Positions 9,178-20,973 of a stretch of 64,000 bases of DNA are shown in pieces. The stretch comes from Pyrofollis japonicus (GTDB taxonomy: Archaea; Thermoproteota; Thermoprotei_A; Sulfolobales; Pyrodictiaceae), in contig NZ_AP028634.1 of NCBI RefSeq assembly GCF_033097485.1, positions 1,293,126 to 1,357,125 on the forward strand. The letters are read 5' to 3'. The translations under genes and the position numbers were made by a program. The notes below the pieces were generated by a model. That model was not told the origin of the DNA. It searched no databases and was given only the letters and a program-made list of their open reading frames with translations. The stretch's first letter is position 1, and every line of letters begins with the position of its first letter.

Positions 9178-9411
9178 TTAAGGCTTGACAACAAGCTCAA
9201 TGTTTCTGAGATTCTCCTTAAGGACGTCTACATGTATTATCCCTTGCATCTCGAGCTTCATGAGCTCTTTTAGGAACTCCATAAAAGTGACATCGTACTT
9301 ATCTCTAAGCGCCTTGTAGAGATCAATATCCTTAGCGGTTCCTCCTCTGCGCTCAAGCTCCTCGACAATAGCATAGTATAGTGGTATACTCCTCCATCCA
9401 TTCACGCCCAT
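9178..9411 (-). CDS. Small conserved winged-helix-like protein
   Basis: A 77-residue protein (81 if GTG 9423 is used) directly upstream of fen on the same strand, 36 bases away. The sequence is helix-rich, with YYAIVEELERRGG, KDIDLYKALRDKY and EFLKELMKLEMQGII followed by a beta-hairpin-like end. This is the pattern of a winged helix-turn-helix. I do not recognise a specific family. It could be a small DNA- or RNA-binding accessory protein. Confidence 0.6.
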   Translation of the reverse strand: MGVNGWRSIPLYYAIVEELERRGGTAKDIDLYKALRDKYDVTFMEFLKELMKLEMQGIIHVDVLKENLRNIELVVKP

Positions 9412-9655
9412 AACAACCACCACGTAACAGGCATGAAACCATGCAAAGAGGGGCTAGGCAGTATACAACACGCGTAGTCTACTTTTCCATGAGCACACTA
9501 ACCGGCAACCTCTTTTTGATCAAGACTTTGGATCAGTTCAGACCCGTGCAAAGCGGAACAATTACCAAAGGTGCCCGGATAACGGAATTCAGGAGTATGA
9601 TAGATTTAGCCTAGGCTCCACAAAAGAATCTCGTGGAAGAAGAGCCTTATAAGGG

Positions 9656-12182
<2,527 letters not shown>

Positions 12183-12461
12183 TTAATACTCAGATATGCG
12201 GTGCACTGCCTCTATTTCTATTTCCTCAATACCCTCAACGTTTTGCAATATTTCCTCTAGTTTTGAAGTACCTCCCTCACTTTCCTCGGGTATCAGTATG
12301 TATAGCTTGAGGGCATTGAGCCCGAACGCTATTGGCACCTTATCGTACCTTGTTATTGAGTAGTCCTTTGGCAGCTGTGACTTTATCTTCTCAACTAGCT
12401 GGTCTAGGTCTATATCTGTGCTTGATGGGTATACGGTTGTTACGACTAGTACTTTTGCCAT
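12183..12461 (-). CDS. ef1b: Translation elongation factor 1-beta (aEF-1B)
   Basis: Guanine-nucleotide exchange factor for EF-1-alpha (encoded at 55243-56562). 92 residues, the usual archaeal length. It begins MAKVLVVTTVYPSSTDID and contains the conserved PIAFGLNALKLYILIPE and a C-terminal VEGIEEIEIEAV. The frame is open farther upstream (to 12566), but that part overlaps the zinc-ribbon gene and has no homology. It lies 40 bases downstream of the zinc-ribbon gene on the same strand, a pairing common in archaea. Confidence 0.92.
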   Translation of the reverse strand: MAKVLVVTTVYPSSTDIDLDQLVEKIKSQLPKDYSITRYDKVPIAFGLNALKLYILIPEESEGGTSKLEEILQNVEGIEEIEIEAVHRISEY

Positions 12462-12501
12462 TCTTGTTCCCTCCACTCTTATGTATTCAATACCATTGTT
12501 G

Positions 12502-12717
12502 TTAGGGTCCTTCAAAACCACACTTGGGGCACTTATAGGGTACGCCCATCTTCCTGCAGCGTGCACATCTCCAAATTATTACTTCGCCGCAGTTAGGGCA
12601 GACAAACGCGACTGCCTTTTCCCACGGAGGTATTGGCCTACCACAGCTAGTGCATACTGGTAGCTTTGTTGCCTCTACTATGCTAGGCCTACGTGGGACT
12701 TCAAGGCTTAGCGCCAA
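12502..12717 (-). CDS. Small zinc-ribbon RNA-binding protein (COG2888-like)
   Basis: A short protein made almost entirely of two zinc knuckles. The cysteine pairs are [24 protein letters not shown] and CPKCGFEGP. This matches the archaeal zinc-ribbon protein usually next to the EF-1-beta gene and thought to act in translation. No ATG precedes the conserved part. The best start is TTG 12717 ([10 protein letters not shown]), which has GGGGTG 10 bases upstream and gives 71 residues. A longer form from ATG 12798 would run into the divergent pth2 promoter. Confidence 0.82.
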   Translation of the reverse strand: MALSLEVPRRPSIVEATKLPVCTSCGRPIPPWEKAVAFVCPNCGEVIIWRCARCRKMGVPYKCPKCGFEGP

Positions 12718-12801
12718 CTTAGCAGTGCACCCCGGGCCCTCAGCTAGGAGAGGGCTAATTATTAGAGTTATGCTCGTATCCCGCCATACCGGGAACATAG
12801 C

Positions 12802-13182
12802 TTGGCCTCGGAGACAGAGGAATATAAACAAGCAATAGTACTGCGGGCCGATATAAAGATGAGCAAAGGTAAAGCAGCTGCCCAGGCAGCCCACGCAGCC
12901 GTAGAGGCAGTATTATTGGTTCTAGAAAGCGGTAATCCTACTTGGACAACGTGGCTTAAGAGATGGAGGGCTGAGGGGCAGAAAAAAGTAGTACTTAAAG
13001 TCAATAGTGAGAGAGAGCTCCTCGAGATCTATGAGGAGGCGCGGCGACTAGGATTGCCTGCATCGCTGATAAGAGATGCTGGGCGTACCGAATTACCGCC
13101 CAATACTTTGACTGCTGCAGCTGTTGGGCCGGCGCCAGCGAGACTTGTTGATAGAGTTACCGGCAAGTTGAAACTCCTATGA
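12802..13182 (+). CDS. pth2: Peptidyl-tRNA hydrolase (Pth2)
   Basis: Recycles tRNA from peptidyl-tRNA dropped by ribosomes. The conserved Pth2 core is present: [23 protein letters not shown], then [38 protein letters not shown] and TAAAVGPAP. There is no ATG before the core, so TTG 12802 is the likely start (126 residues, usual length). The stop overlaps the truD start as ATGA (13179-13182). Confidence 0.93.
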   Translation: MASETEEYKQAIVLRADIKMSKGKAAAQAAHAAVEAVLLVLESGNPTWTTWLKRWRAEGQKKVVLKVNSERELLEIYEEARRLGLPASLIRDAGRTELPPNTLTAAAVGPAPARLVDRVTGKLKLL

Positions 13183-14369
13183 ATACGTGGTGTGCAATTT
13201 TGGATTATTTTCGCCCTTCTCCCTGGAGCCTCGATTATCTTTTAGGGCTCAAGTACATAGTGCTAGACGGGAAACCGGTAGCCAGAATAGCTAGACCTCG
13301 AGAGAGAAGTTTCATTGTCCGCGAGATAGCACCAAGCTTTTTCCTGAGGGACGAGGGCAGCTTCTGTGTATACCTCGTCGCCAAAAGGGGTCTTTCAACT
13401 CATGCAGCTGTCGCCATGCTTGCAAAAGCCCTTAGAAACCATATTAGAGGAAGACCAAGGTTCTTCGGGCTAAAGGATACCGATGCAACAGCAACACAAT
13501 ATGTATGCATCCCGTGCAAAGGTGACCCCCCCAGACACGTTAACCTAAGAAATATCTGGGCAAGGCTTATAGGGCGCACCGATGTGTGCAAAGAGAGACC
13601 ACCAGAAGGCAACCGTTTTTGGATAATACTAGAACCTCTCAACAGCCCCGACAAAATAGTCGAGAAAATAATTGATCTTCGAGAGAAGCTCCTTCCCAAC
13701 TACTATGGATATCAAAGATTCGGCACACGAAGGCCGAACACGCATCTACTCGGAATAGCTCTCCTACTGGGTAACTATGTAGACTATGCTGACGAGATGA
13801 TTAACTCTCCTTATCCTGATGAGGACCCGGAGAGTATTCGTTGCAGACTAGTAGGCTGGAGCCCTGAAGCTTGTATCGGTTCCAAGCTATACGAATTCAC
13901 TGTGGCCTCAGAATCAAGATGCCTCAGCGACCTTGTTAAGAAACTGCCTAAAGGTATATACTCGGTGTACTTCTCAGCCCTACAAGCATTCATCTACAAC
14001 CTCTACTTGTCGAAACGCATAGAGAAAGGAGTCGGAATTAATGAGAAACTGAGCGGAGAAAGAATCATCGGTAACAGAGTCTATGCCCCAGTGCCAGGCA
14101 TAGGGTATAAGATAGGCGTAGAAGGCGAGGCCAGGCAATTGCTAAGAAGCGTTCTAGACGATATAGGGCTAAGCGAGGAAGAAATCTCAAAGCCCTTACA
14201 TAAATCAATGCGCTCAAGACCCTACTGGAGACCAGTATACATGAAGCCAGAAGGGCTCCAAGCCAGGAAGCTCGCTGATGGAAAAGTATTGATTGAATTC
14301 AGCCTAGAACATGGAATGTATGCTACAATTGTGTTGAGAGAGCTTGTAAAAATACCTGATGGACTTTAG
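13179..14369 (+). CDS. truD: tRNA pseudouridine(13) synthase TruD
   Basis: Isomerises uridine 13 in tRNA. 396 residues with the TruD catalytic motif GLKDTDATATQ (catalytic aspartate about residue 100). Also present are the insertion-domain hallmark YYGYQRFGTRRPNTHLLG and the C-terminal EFSLEHGMYATIVLRE. It is translationally coupled to pth2 through ATGA. The pth2-truD pairing is a known archaeal arrangement. The stop shares 4 bases with the convergent NusA-like gene. Confidence 0.93.
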   Translation: MNTWCAILDYFRPSPWSLDYLLGLKYIVLDGKPVARIARPRERSFIVREIAPSFFLRDEGSFCVYLVAKRGLSTHAAVAMLAKALRNHIRGRPRFFGLKDTDATATQYVCIPCKGDPPRHVNLRNIWARLIGRTDVCKERPPEGNRFWIILEPLNSPDKIVEKIIDLREKLLPNYYGYQRFGTRRPNTHLLGIALLLGNYVDYADEMINSPYPDEDPESIRCRLVGWSPEACIGSKLYEFTVASESRCLSDLVKKLPKGIYSVYFSALQAFIYNLYLSKRIEKGVGINEKLSGERIIGNRVYAPVPGIGYKIGVEGEARQLLRSVLDDIGLSEEEISKPLHKSMRSRPYWRPVYMKPEGLQARKLADGKVLIEFSLEHGMYATIVLRELVKIPDGL

Positions 14370-14851
14370 GTTGGCCTTATACGCACCGGTTTTCGCAATA
14401 TCTCCGACAATATCTTCTCGTACATCTCTCTGTGCTTGCTCAGCCGGCGAGCATCGCTACGAGGAATTCTAACAACGTACTCTATGCTCCCATCCGGCAA
14501 CCAGAGAGTATTAACGCCGAGTATGCGAGCAGGGTAAAGAAGGTGCATCGCTAATCCTCTAACATCGTTAGCCCTTGGTATAATCTTTACTCTCTTACCG
14601 AGCTTTTCCCGGAGCCGCTGCTCTATCTGGCGAGCATAGCGGCTAAAGACCGGCACACTTGTACCAACACCCAGATCCATAACGATGATTACCATATCGT
14701 TGTCTACTAGGTATGACTTATAGTACGTCGCTTTCTTGAGTATCTGTATTCCCTCATTCTCCTCAAGCTCTATCAGTGCCCTCATTATCTCCACTTCGAA
14801 ATCCTGGACAACACCAGTATCAATAAGACTCTGGCACCTAGGACACAGCAC
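14366..14851 (-). CDS. NusA-like KH-domain RNA-binding protein with N-terminal zinc knuckle; start unclear
   Basis: Second NusA/KH-type protein of the window (the first is in the rpo operon). The KH part contains LLYPARILGVNTLWLPDGS and VVRIPRSDARRL. The N-terminus has CPRCQSL. The first canonical codon is GTG 14851, but the frame reads on upstream as I-P-L-D-Y-V-C-V-K-S-G (14852-14884), giving C-x6-C-x2-C. That looks like the true zinc-knuckle N-terminus. No ATG/GTG/TTG is in frame there before a TGA at 14902-14900. A GGTGAT sequence is present on this strand just upstream (14904-14899). Either a rare start codon is used or one base is missing in the first codons. Function is probably transcription or translation related. 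Confidence 0.75.
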   Translation of the reverse strand: MLCPRCQSLIDTGVVQDFEVEIMRALIELEENEGIQILKKATYYKSYLVDNDMVIIVMDLGVGTSVPVFSRYARQIEQRLREKLGKRVKIIPRANDVRGLAMHLLYPARILGVNTLWLPDGSIEYVVRIPRSDARRLSKHREMYEKILSEILRKPVRIRPT

Positions 14852-15074
14852 ACCGCTTTTGACACAGACATAGTCAAGAGGAATCTGTACCGAGACACAT
14901 CACCCCACAATCACGCTTACTGTTTACATAATGTTTTACTGGCCGTCCCTAGCACAAGACCAGTACCTAATCCGCCATTCTCCCCAAACACACAGACCCT
15001 ATATAATATTAGTCCTTTCAAATAAGGGGGAAAACAAAAACATAACCCAAAAACTTTCAAGAATCATAAAACAA

Positions 15075-15084
15075 ACATATAAAC
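15075..15084 (+). promoter_or_regulatory. TATA box for tRNA-Ala
   Basis: ACATATAAAC at 15075-15084 predicts transcription near 15105, about 29 bases before the mature tRNA 5' end. That is consistent with an archaeal tRNA gene with a short 5' leader. No other gene lies between. Confidence 0.55.
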
Positions 15085-15133
15085 GACCCCGTAGAGGAAG
15101 CACCTACAACGAGGAGAATCCCGTACACGGGAT

Positions 15134-15210
<77 letters not shown>

Positions 15211-15564
15211 CCCCCATACAAAACCTTCTCTTACGCTTCTTATGGCCTTCCAAGCTCTAATTGCCTAATGTTTATCAACTAAAATGAAACAAGTCCAAGA
15301 GTTCTAAAAAGACTAAACGAGGTTAACCTCTACGTCCCGATAAGGTAATCAACAATCCTAAGGCATACCAATTACTGGCTTAAAACATGGTATCAGCAAT
15401 GATGATACACAATGAATAGAGAGGCTAAGGATAAAGCCTAATATGAAAAATTAGGAATCATAAGGCTAGCTTTTCGATGTTTAGCGGCAACGTCCTATTG
15501 TTGTAGCTTCAATTCTCTGAATGAGCAGAGATGTCTTAGTAATGGTCGGGTTAATCAATGCTTA
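15211..15564. other. AT-rich intergenic region, nothing recognised
   Basis: 354 bases between tRNA-Ala and the end of the exported-protein gene. AT-rich compared with surrounding genes. I found no coding frame with a ribosome-binding site, no tRNA, and no C/D-box pair. Confidence 0.5.
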
Positions 15565-16638
15565 CTAGTGACGAAGTAATACAATAATAGCAGTAATAGC
15601 AATTATTGGAACTGCTAGCAGAAGCACATATCCGCTATGAATAATGTCTTTTCCGCTACCAGCCTGATTAGTTGTGATATTAGGATTATGGTTAGCGTTA
15701 TTATTGCTGATGATTTCTATGCTTCTTTCAACAGTTATGCTTGATTGAGCAGCTTCTATGTTAGTCGTACTATTTGTAGCAGTTACATGACTTTCGATAG
15801 ATGTTTCTGCAACAGTTTGGACCAGCTTACTGTGACTAGGCTTACTAAGAGTCTCAGTACCTATCAATAATGTAACAGTCGGAAGCTTCTTGTTTACAAC
15901 TACAACAGCCCAAGAGTCCTCCGGCAACAAGCTTGCCACAAGATCGACGAAGTTCTGTATACCGCCAACTTCTTTGAGCCTATCCTCTAGTACTCCTACC
16001 ACTAGGATGCCGCCGGTACAACCTATACTGATAACAACATGTTTCTCAACAAGGTCTTGTAGCCCTATGGTTAGTTTTTCCAGAGCAAGTTGAAGGTTAG
16101 GAGAAGAATATATGATGGCTATATTGTGAAGATCAGTTTTTAGGGCGTATTTTAGTGCAGCTATCATGATACTGGTTGCCTCCTTATTTGAAACGAGCTT
16201 GGGAATCAATGATGCTGGTACACTAACCAGTAGAAGGGCTGTATCATTATCATAGACTACTAGTTGATGTACTTTAATATGAATAACTATGTCTCGTATT
16301 GACGAGTTCAAGCTACTCTTTTCTATGTACATTTGTATCTTGCTTACGTAATATTGTTTATCTCTGTCTATTTCTAGATTCATCCTTCTAGACCCAATAA
16401 GGCTAAAAGCTTCCCTAACACAAGCATCTGGACTAGAATTCACGGCATAAACACGACCATCAGAAGATGTTGTCAGCGCGTTCGTAAACATGCTTAGCTC
16501 CGGACAAACTACTATTTCTGTCGGGCTAGTCAATGATGCCTCGTCATTGCTCTCCGTTATGCCTATATACATATAGCTAGATGATACAATGATAATAACC
16601 AGGATAGCCAGCAGGTAGACAATGCTTAAGTATCTCAT
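15565..16638 (-). CDS. Exported protein with N- and C-terminal membrane anchors, function unknown
   Basis: 357 residues from ATG 16638. There is an N-terminal hydrophobic segment (LSIVYLLAILVIIIVSSSYMY) and a long extracellular part. A Ser/Thr/Asn-rich stalk with several N-glycosylation sequons follows, and then a C-terminal transmembrane anchor (VLLLAVPIIAITAIIVLL) ending RH. This is the layout of a surface-anchored protein. A TATA box (CTATATAAAT, about 16686-16695 on this strand) places transcription near 16664, which excludes the longer form from 16683. The gene is visibly richer in A and T than its neighbours, a hint of later acquisition. No domain recognised. Confidence 0.75.
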   Translation of the reverse strand: MRYLSIVYLLAILVIIIVSSSYMYIGITESNDEASLTSPTEIVVCPELSMFTNALTTSSDGRVYAVNSSPDACVREAFSLIGSRRMNLEIDRDKQYYVSKIQMYIEKSSLNSSIRDIVIHIKVHQLVVYDNDTALLLVSVPASLIPKLVSNKEATSIMIAALKYALKTDLHNIAIIYSSPNLQLALEKLTIGLQDLVEKHVVISIGCTGGILVVGVLEDRLKEVGGIQNFVDLVASLLPEDSWAVVVVNKKLPTVTLLIGTETLSKPSHSKLVQTVAETSIESHVTATNSTTNIEAAQSSITVERSIEIISNNNANHNPNITTNQAGSGKDIIHSGYVLLLAVPIIAITAIIVLLRH

Positions 16639-16943
16639 TTTATCAATCCTAGGCGCCGATTGGGTCGTAAAGTGAGCCGTCACTGATTTATATAGTGATT
16701 CTACGTATTGTTATAGCAATTTGCTAATCAGATATTTCATTGCCCTGCTTGAAGAGAGGGAAGATGCGGAGAGGCTCAGCCTAGGTGTTGTACCACATCC
16801 GGGTGTTCGGCCTCGGCTGTAGTCAGCACCTGCTCGGTTTTTGCTAGTAGCATGCTAGGGTTTAATGTGTTTACAGCTGATTATCGTTTGCCTTTAGTAG
16901 CAGTCCTAACATATTCTATACTGTTGTGGAGGTAACGTGTTCT

Positions 16944-17285
16944 ATGCCAACGGTTGCGCTAAAGGTCATACCTATTGGAGTAGGAACTAGTCTTTCAAGA
17001 TATATTGCGAGAGTCGTCGCGCTCCTTGAGGCAGAAGGATATAGCCCTATAGTTACCCCAGACAATACCGTTATTCATGTTCGTGATCTTAGCGAGATAG
17101 GAGCAATTATTCGCAAGGTACATGACGAGCTTTACAGTATGGGTGTTACGAGGATAGTAACTGTTGTTACTGTTGATGATAGGCGGGATAGGGAGGAAGA
17201 GCTACCTAATGAGAAAGTGCAGAAAGTGATGCAAGTTCTAGACGAGGAGAGAAAGAAGATAAGAAACGTCCACGGAGTAATGTAG
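16944..17285 (+). CDS. MTH1187-family thiamine-binding protein (DUF77)
   Basis: Small ferredoxin-fold protein of the MTH1187/YkoF-type family, about 113 residues. Typical features are PIGVGTSLSRYIARVVALLEAEGY and PDNTVIHVRDLSEIGAIIRKVHDELYSMGV. The family binds thiamine or related cations, and its physiological role in archaea is unsettled. GTG 16926 is also in frame, but GGAGGT lies 10 bases before ATG 16944 and family members open near MPTVALKV. Convergent with nmd3. Confidence 0.88.
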   Translation: MPTVALKVIPIGVGTSLSRYIARVVALLEAEGYSPIVTPDNTVIHVRDLSEIGAIIRKVHDELYSMGVTRIVTVVTVDDRRDREEELPNEKVQKVMQVLDEERKKIRNVHGVM

Positions 17286-17302
17286 CTCTTTCTTGCTCTT
17301 AT

Positions 17303-18352
17303 TCAATTGTTTTTGCCCACTATGTAGTACTTGTTGTTGTACTTGATTAGTGTCGCCTCGGTTCCGGGCTTTATGCTGCCCTCGACGAGGACGTCTCTCT
17401 TTGGGATTTCAATGTAGTTGTATGCGCCGCTTGTTTCTTGCAAGTGTATCCAGCCGGGCTCTAGTGCTGCAATCACTACATTTGATCTTTCTATGTGTTT
17501 TGGCTTCTGAAGTGTTTTCCAAGCTTCCTCGACTCTTAGCCTCTTGTACTTATTTGTGCCGAGGAGCCGGATGATCACGTAGCCTTTGTCTATTTCTTCG
17601 ACGCGGGCAAGGCCTCCCTTATAGTCTATCAGTGCGCCGGGCGTGAAGAAGGGGAGGCGGACAGAGAGGGTGAGCCTTGTTACTCGTTTCCCGTCACGCC
17701 TCTGCGTTATGAGTTTATGGCTCTCCTTAATCAGGGCGCCGAGTTTGCTTCTAAACCTATTTGCTATAACCCTTGCAATGTTTTGGTCTAACAGGTTTAT
17801 GTCGAGTCCTTCCTTAACCTCGTTAGTTGATATGATTGCTTCTTGGAGCCCGGAGTCCAGGTCTGCGAGGAGCTCTTCTACGAGCAATCGTTCCTCGCTT
17901 CCGAGACGGCCATTATGGCTCCGGACCTGGATTATTGCTGTGGGTGCACCAGAGGCTTTCCTCATGCACACTGGGCATAATTGCTTCTTTATCCTCAAAT
18001 CAACGGCATACGTCATGCTGCGCTCTTTGTCGTCGCCCCTTAGCTTGCCCACAACAGTTACTATCGCTTTCTCGTTCTCATAGTCTATGTCTACTGTTTC
18101 TACGCGATAGTATTCGGTATACTCGTTCGGCTTGAAAGCTGCCTGGAAAACCAAGGCGACAACGTCTTCAAGATCCCCGGAGGAGGGGAACCATCTTCCT
18201 TGGAACTTGTAGCTACCGCACCTTGGACACACTGTGACCTCTAGCCTCTTCGGTGCAACACCGAATCCGTATAGGTCTAAGAAGCAGTCAGGGCAGAGCC
18301 TCCCATCAATGAGTATACTTGTTTCTCGTCCGCACCTTATGCACATGGGCAT
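17303..18352 (-). CDS. nmd3: NMD3-like protein (ribosomal large-subunit biogenesis)
   Basis: Archaeal homologue of the 60S export adaptor NMD3. About 349 residues with N-terminal treble-clef zinc motifs (MCIRCGRE, LCPDCFLDLYG, VCPRCGSYKF, LCPVCMRKASG). The NMD3 core contains AIIQVRS and later VRLPFFTPGALIDYKGGLARVEEI. In archaea without nuclear export the role is probably late large-subunit assembly. GTG 18361 lies inside a GGTG ribosome-binding site, so ATG 18352 is preferred. Confidence 0.9.
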   Translation of the reverse strand: MPMCIRCGRETSILIDGRLCPDCFLDLYGFGVAPKRLEVTVCPRCGSYKFQGRWFPSSGDLEDVVALVFQAAFKPNEYTEYYRVETVDIDYENEKAIVTVVGKLRGDDKERSMTYAVDLRIKKQLCPVCMRKASGAPTAIIQVRSHNGRLGSEERLLVEELLADLDSGLQEAIISTNEVKEGLDINLLDQNIARVIANRFRSKLGALIKESHKLITQRRDGKRVTRLTLSVRLPFFTPGALIDYKGGLARVEEIDKGYVIIRLLGTNKYKRLRVEEAWKTLQKPKHIERSNVVIAALEPGWIHLQETSGAYNYIEIPKRDVLVEGSIKPGTEATLIKYNNKYYIVGKNN

Positions 18353-18526
18353 AGCTGGCACCGGCCGGCTCTATCCACTTTCTTTTGTTCTCTCCGTCCT
18401 CTTAGATAGCTGGAGCCATGTCTCCCCTTATATTGGGTTCTCGGCGAACTAGTCAATAGTGTGAGGAGCTTTAGTAGCAAGGCTGATTAGGATATCCCCT
18501 TCTCGGATTTACTCGGGGCTTCACTA

Positions 18527-20077
18527 ATGATGCACGAATGTCCTTCTCTTATACGCGCAAGACGGATCTATACCTCTTTTAAGCCAACGAAGTATGTTGA
18601 GTCAATAGTAGTGCTTAACGGCAGAGTCGTCTATGCCGGCGAAGCTACAGAGGCTGCGCAAATAGCCCGTGATCTTGCACGCTCAGCTAGCTGTGGACGC
18701 CCACGACTCTACGAATTCGATGGTGTTGCCCTCCCTGGCTTCGTTGACGCTCACCTACACGTGCAAGGTATCGGTCTCTACAAGTACTCGATAAAGCTCA
18801 ACGATGTTGAGAGCCTTGATGACCTTCTTGCAAGGGTTTCGAAGGAGTCGAAGAGATTCAGTGAATGGATTATTGGTCGTGGCTGGGACCAAGAGAGAAT
18901 GGGAACATGGCCTACTAGATTTGACCTAGACGAAGTGGTCAGCGACAAGCCTGTAATATTGATGAGGGTCTGTGGCCACGCTGCCGTGCTCAACACTGAG
19001 GCCATGAAGAGGCTTGGGCTCCTAGACGATAGAAGCTCGCCGCTAATAGATAGGGGCTGCAATGGAGAGCCCACTGGAATAGTGTTTGAGGAGCTGGCCG
19101 AAAGGGCGTACCGAGAGGCAGTTAAGAGTCTCGACCCGCTAAAGCTCGTCATAGAGGGTGTAAACGAGGCACTCAAGCACGGCATAACAATGATTGGAAC
19201 TATGGATGTCGACGAGCACGCGTTTAGGGGCCTCGTTTCTGCATGGAACATGGGCCTGCTAAGAATACGTGTAAGGGCGTATATATCGAAAGAACTTTTC
19301 GATAAATTCTATTCTATTGGCGCTGTACCGGTCTTCGGAGGCCCCTTCTTCAGAATAAGCGGCGTAAAGATATACATGGATGGGAGCCTAGGCGCGAGAA
19401 CCGCGTGGCTCAGAGAACCATACAGCGATGACCCAGGGAACAAAGGCAGGCCTCTCCTAAGAGCCCCCGAAGTAGCCGAGGTAGCAAGGAAGGCTAAGGA
19501 ATGGGGGCTTGACGTCGCGGCTCACGCGATCGGGGATGCGGCAATACTTGAGGCCATAAAGGGGTTCCGAATGAGTGACTGCGGCTGCAGAATTGAGCAT
19601 GCAAGCCTTGCTCCACCCGATGTACTGGAAGAACTGTCCTCGATGAACATACGTGTGGCTGTACAGCCGCGTTTCCTGATAAGCGATTGGTGGGCACACG
19701 AGAGGCTCGGAGAGAGAACTAGGTGGCTCTACCCGTTTAGGTCGATGCTTAACAAGGGCATAGTAATCGGCTTCTCTAGCGATGCACCGGTAGAGCCTCT
19801 AAACCCGTTGGAAGGCGTATATGCTGCTGTGACACGTGGATCATTGCTATCGTATACGAGGGAGGAGGCTATTGACCCAGAGACGGCGCTCCACCTATAC
19901 ACGGCCGGTTCGGCGCAAGTGCTTGGCGAGCCGCGCGCAGGCTGCCTTGAGCCTGGATGCTTTGGCGACCTGGCTATATTGTCTGAAGACCCGCTAGAAG
20001 TTGACGTAGAAGATCTCCCAGGGCTCCGGATTGACGCAACGATTGTTGGCGGAGAACTAGTATGGGAGAAGCAATGA
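18527..20077 (+). CDS. YtcJ-type metal-dependent amidohydrolase
   Basis: 516-residue amidohydrolase-superfamily protein. Metal-binding elements are present in order: HLH in PGFVDAHLHVQG, the conserved VKIYMDGSLGARTAWL segment, His in AAHAIGDAA, His in CRIEHASL, and Asp in FSSDAPVEPLNP. The C-terminal CFGDLAIL strand completes the composite beta domain. Members hydrolyse amides or cyclic amides, and the substrate cannot be read from sequence. The next gene (CitG-like) starts 16 bases before its stop, so the two are co-translated. Confidence 0.87.
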   Translation: MMHECPSLIRARRIYTSFKPTKYVESIVVLNGRVVYAGEATEAAQIARDLARSASCGRPRLYEFDGVALPGFVDAHLHVQGIGLYKYSIKLNDVESLDDLLARVSKESKRFSEWIIGRGWDQERMGTWPTRFDLDEVVSDKPVILMRVCGHAAVLNTEAMKRLGLLDDRSSPLIDRGCNGEPTGIVFEELAERAYREAVKSLDPLKLVIEGVNEALKHGITMIGTMDVDEHAFRGLVSAWNMGLLRIRVRAYISKELFDKFYSIGAVPVFGGPFFRISGVKIYMDGSLGARTAWLREPYSDDPGNKGRPLLRAPEVAEVARKAKEWGLDVAAHAIGDAAILEAIKGFRMSDCGCRIEHASLAPPDVLEELSSMNIRVAVQPRFLISDWWAHERLGERTRWLYPFRSMLNKGIVIGFSSDAPVEPLNPLEGVYAAVTRGSLLSYTREEAIDPETALHLYTAGSAQVLGEPRAGCLEPGCFGDLAILSEDPLEVDVEDLPGLRIDATIVGGELVWEKQ

Positions 20078-20973
20078 GGCCTCGAAGCATCTGCCGCGCG
20101 TATGCACATGCATGCTCAATCAGTGTTATTATCGATGCTGCTGTGCCTAGACCCGGGCTATCGAGCTTCTCTAAGCCGAGGCCGGACTTGGATCCTGTAG
20201 GTTTTGCTGCCTATTCTCCAATAGCGTACGAGATGTGCCTATGTAGTTGCGAAGAGGGCGCTAAACTAGCGCACCTCTTCTCTCGTTCAGGTACCTGGTG
20301 TAGGTGCTGGAATAAGGCTATACGCCATATGAAGCGGTGGGGCAACGTTGGGCTAGGATCATCCCTCTTGCTAGCTTTACAGGGGGCCGCGCTAGGTTAT
20401 GCCTTTGAAAAATATGCGAAGATAAGCATTGACCACGTTGCTGGCTCAACAGTCTACGTCCTCAGCCTCTGTGGAAGAGCAGGGACAAAGTACTTCTATG
20501 ACTCGCTAAGACTGCTTACTCCAAGCTATCTCGGCAGGCTCTCGTGGAGCGGCTTACCAGACGCTTCACAACCCCTCATAGACGTAGGCGGGCTTCCACC
20601 ATTTCAAGAACTGATTAAACTTGCCTCCCTTTACGACCCCGTCTCATTCGATGCGCACACCATGTTCTCGCTAAGTTTCGGCTTAGCGCTTCCAATACTG
20701 GGAGAAACTCCCTGCCTCACCATTGCTACTAAGAGAGCAACGTACTTGCTCGCATCAATGCTCGATGACTTCTTGTTAAAGAGAAAGCTTGGAAGAACTT
20801 TGCGAAGCCTATGGGAGAGAGCCGCAGAGGGCGATAGGAGCGCAGAAGCCGAGCTCGAAAACATTCTTAGACATGAAGGACCGGGCTCTGTTGCAGACAT
20901 AGTTATAAATGCTCTTGCACGCAGGATTTTCGATGCACTTATTCTTAATGAGCCCCTCTATCTTTCTTGTTAG
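20062..20973 (+). CDS. CitG-like triphosphoribosyl-dephospho-CoA synthase family protein
   Basis: 303 residues with the CitG/MdcB fold signatures: PRPGLSSFSKPRPDLD near the N-terminus, GSSLLLALQGAALGYAF, and the C-terminal HEGPGSVADI followed by a hydrophobic helix. Bacterial CitG makes the prosthetic-group precursor of citrate lyase. No citrate lyase or malonate decarboxylase gene is in the window, so the archaeal substrate is open. Overlaps the amidohydrolase by 16 bases and the convergent helicase by 29 bases. Confidence 0.75.
   Translation: MGEAMRPRSICRAYAHACSISVIIDAAVPRPGLSSFSKPRPDLDPVGFAAYSPIAYEMCLCSCEEGAKLAHLFSRSGTWCRCWNKAIRHMKRWGNVGLGSSLLLALQGAALGYAFEKYAKISIDHVAGSTVYVLSLCGRAGTKYFYDSLRLLTPSYLGRLSWSGLPDASQPLIDVGGLPPFQELIKLASLYDPVSFDAHTMFSLSFGLALPILGETPCLTIATKRATYLLASMLDDFLLKRKLGRTLRSLWERAAEGDRSAEAELENILRHEGPGSVADIVINALARRIFDALILNEPLYLSC

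Noticed and set aside
9424-9655. Possible C/D-box RNA between the small wHTH gene and cdc48
   Set aside because: Individual CTGA and TGAT-like words occur but no ordered C, D', C', D set with proper spacing.
15395-15480. Possible C/D-box RNA (TGATGA near 15400)
   Set aside because: No matching D box downstream; no terminal stem.
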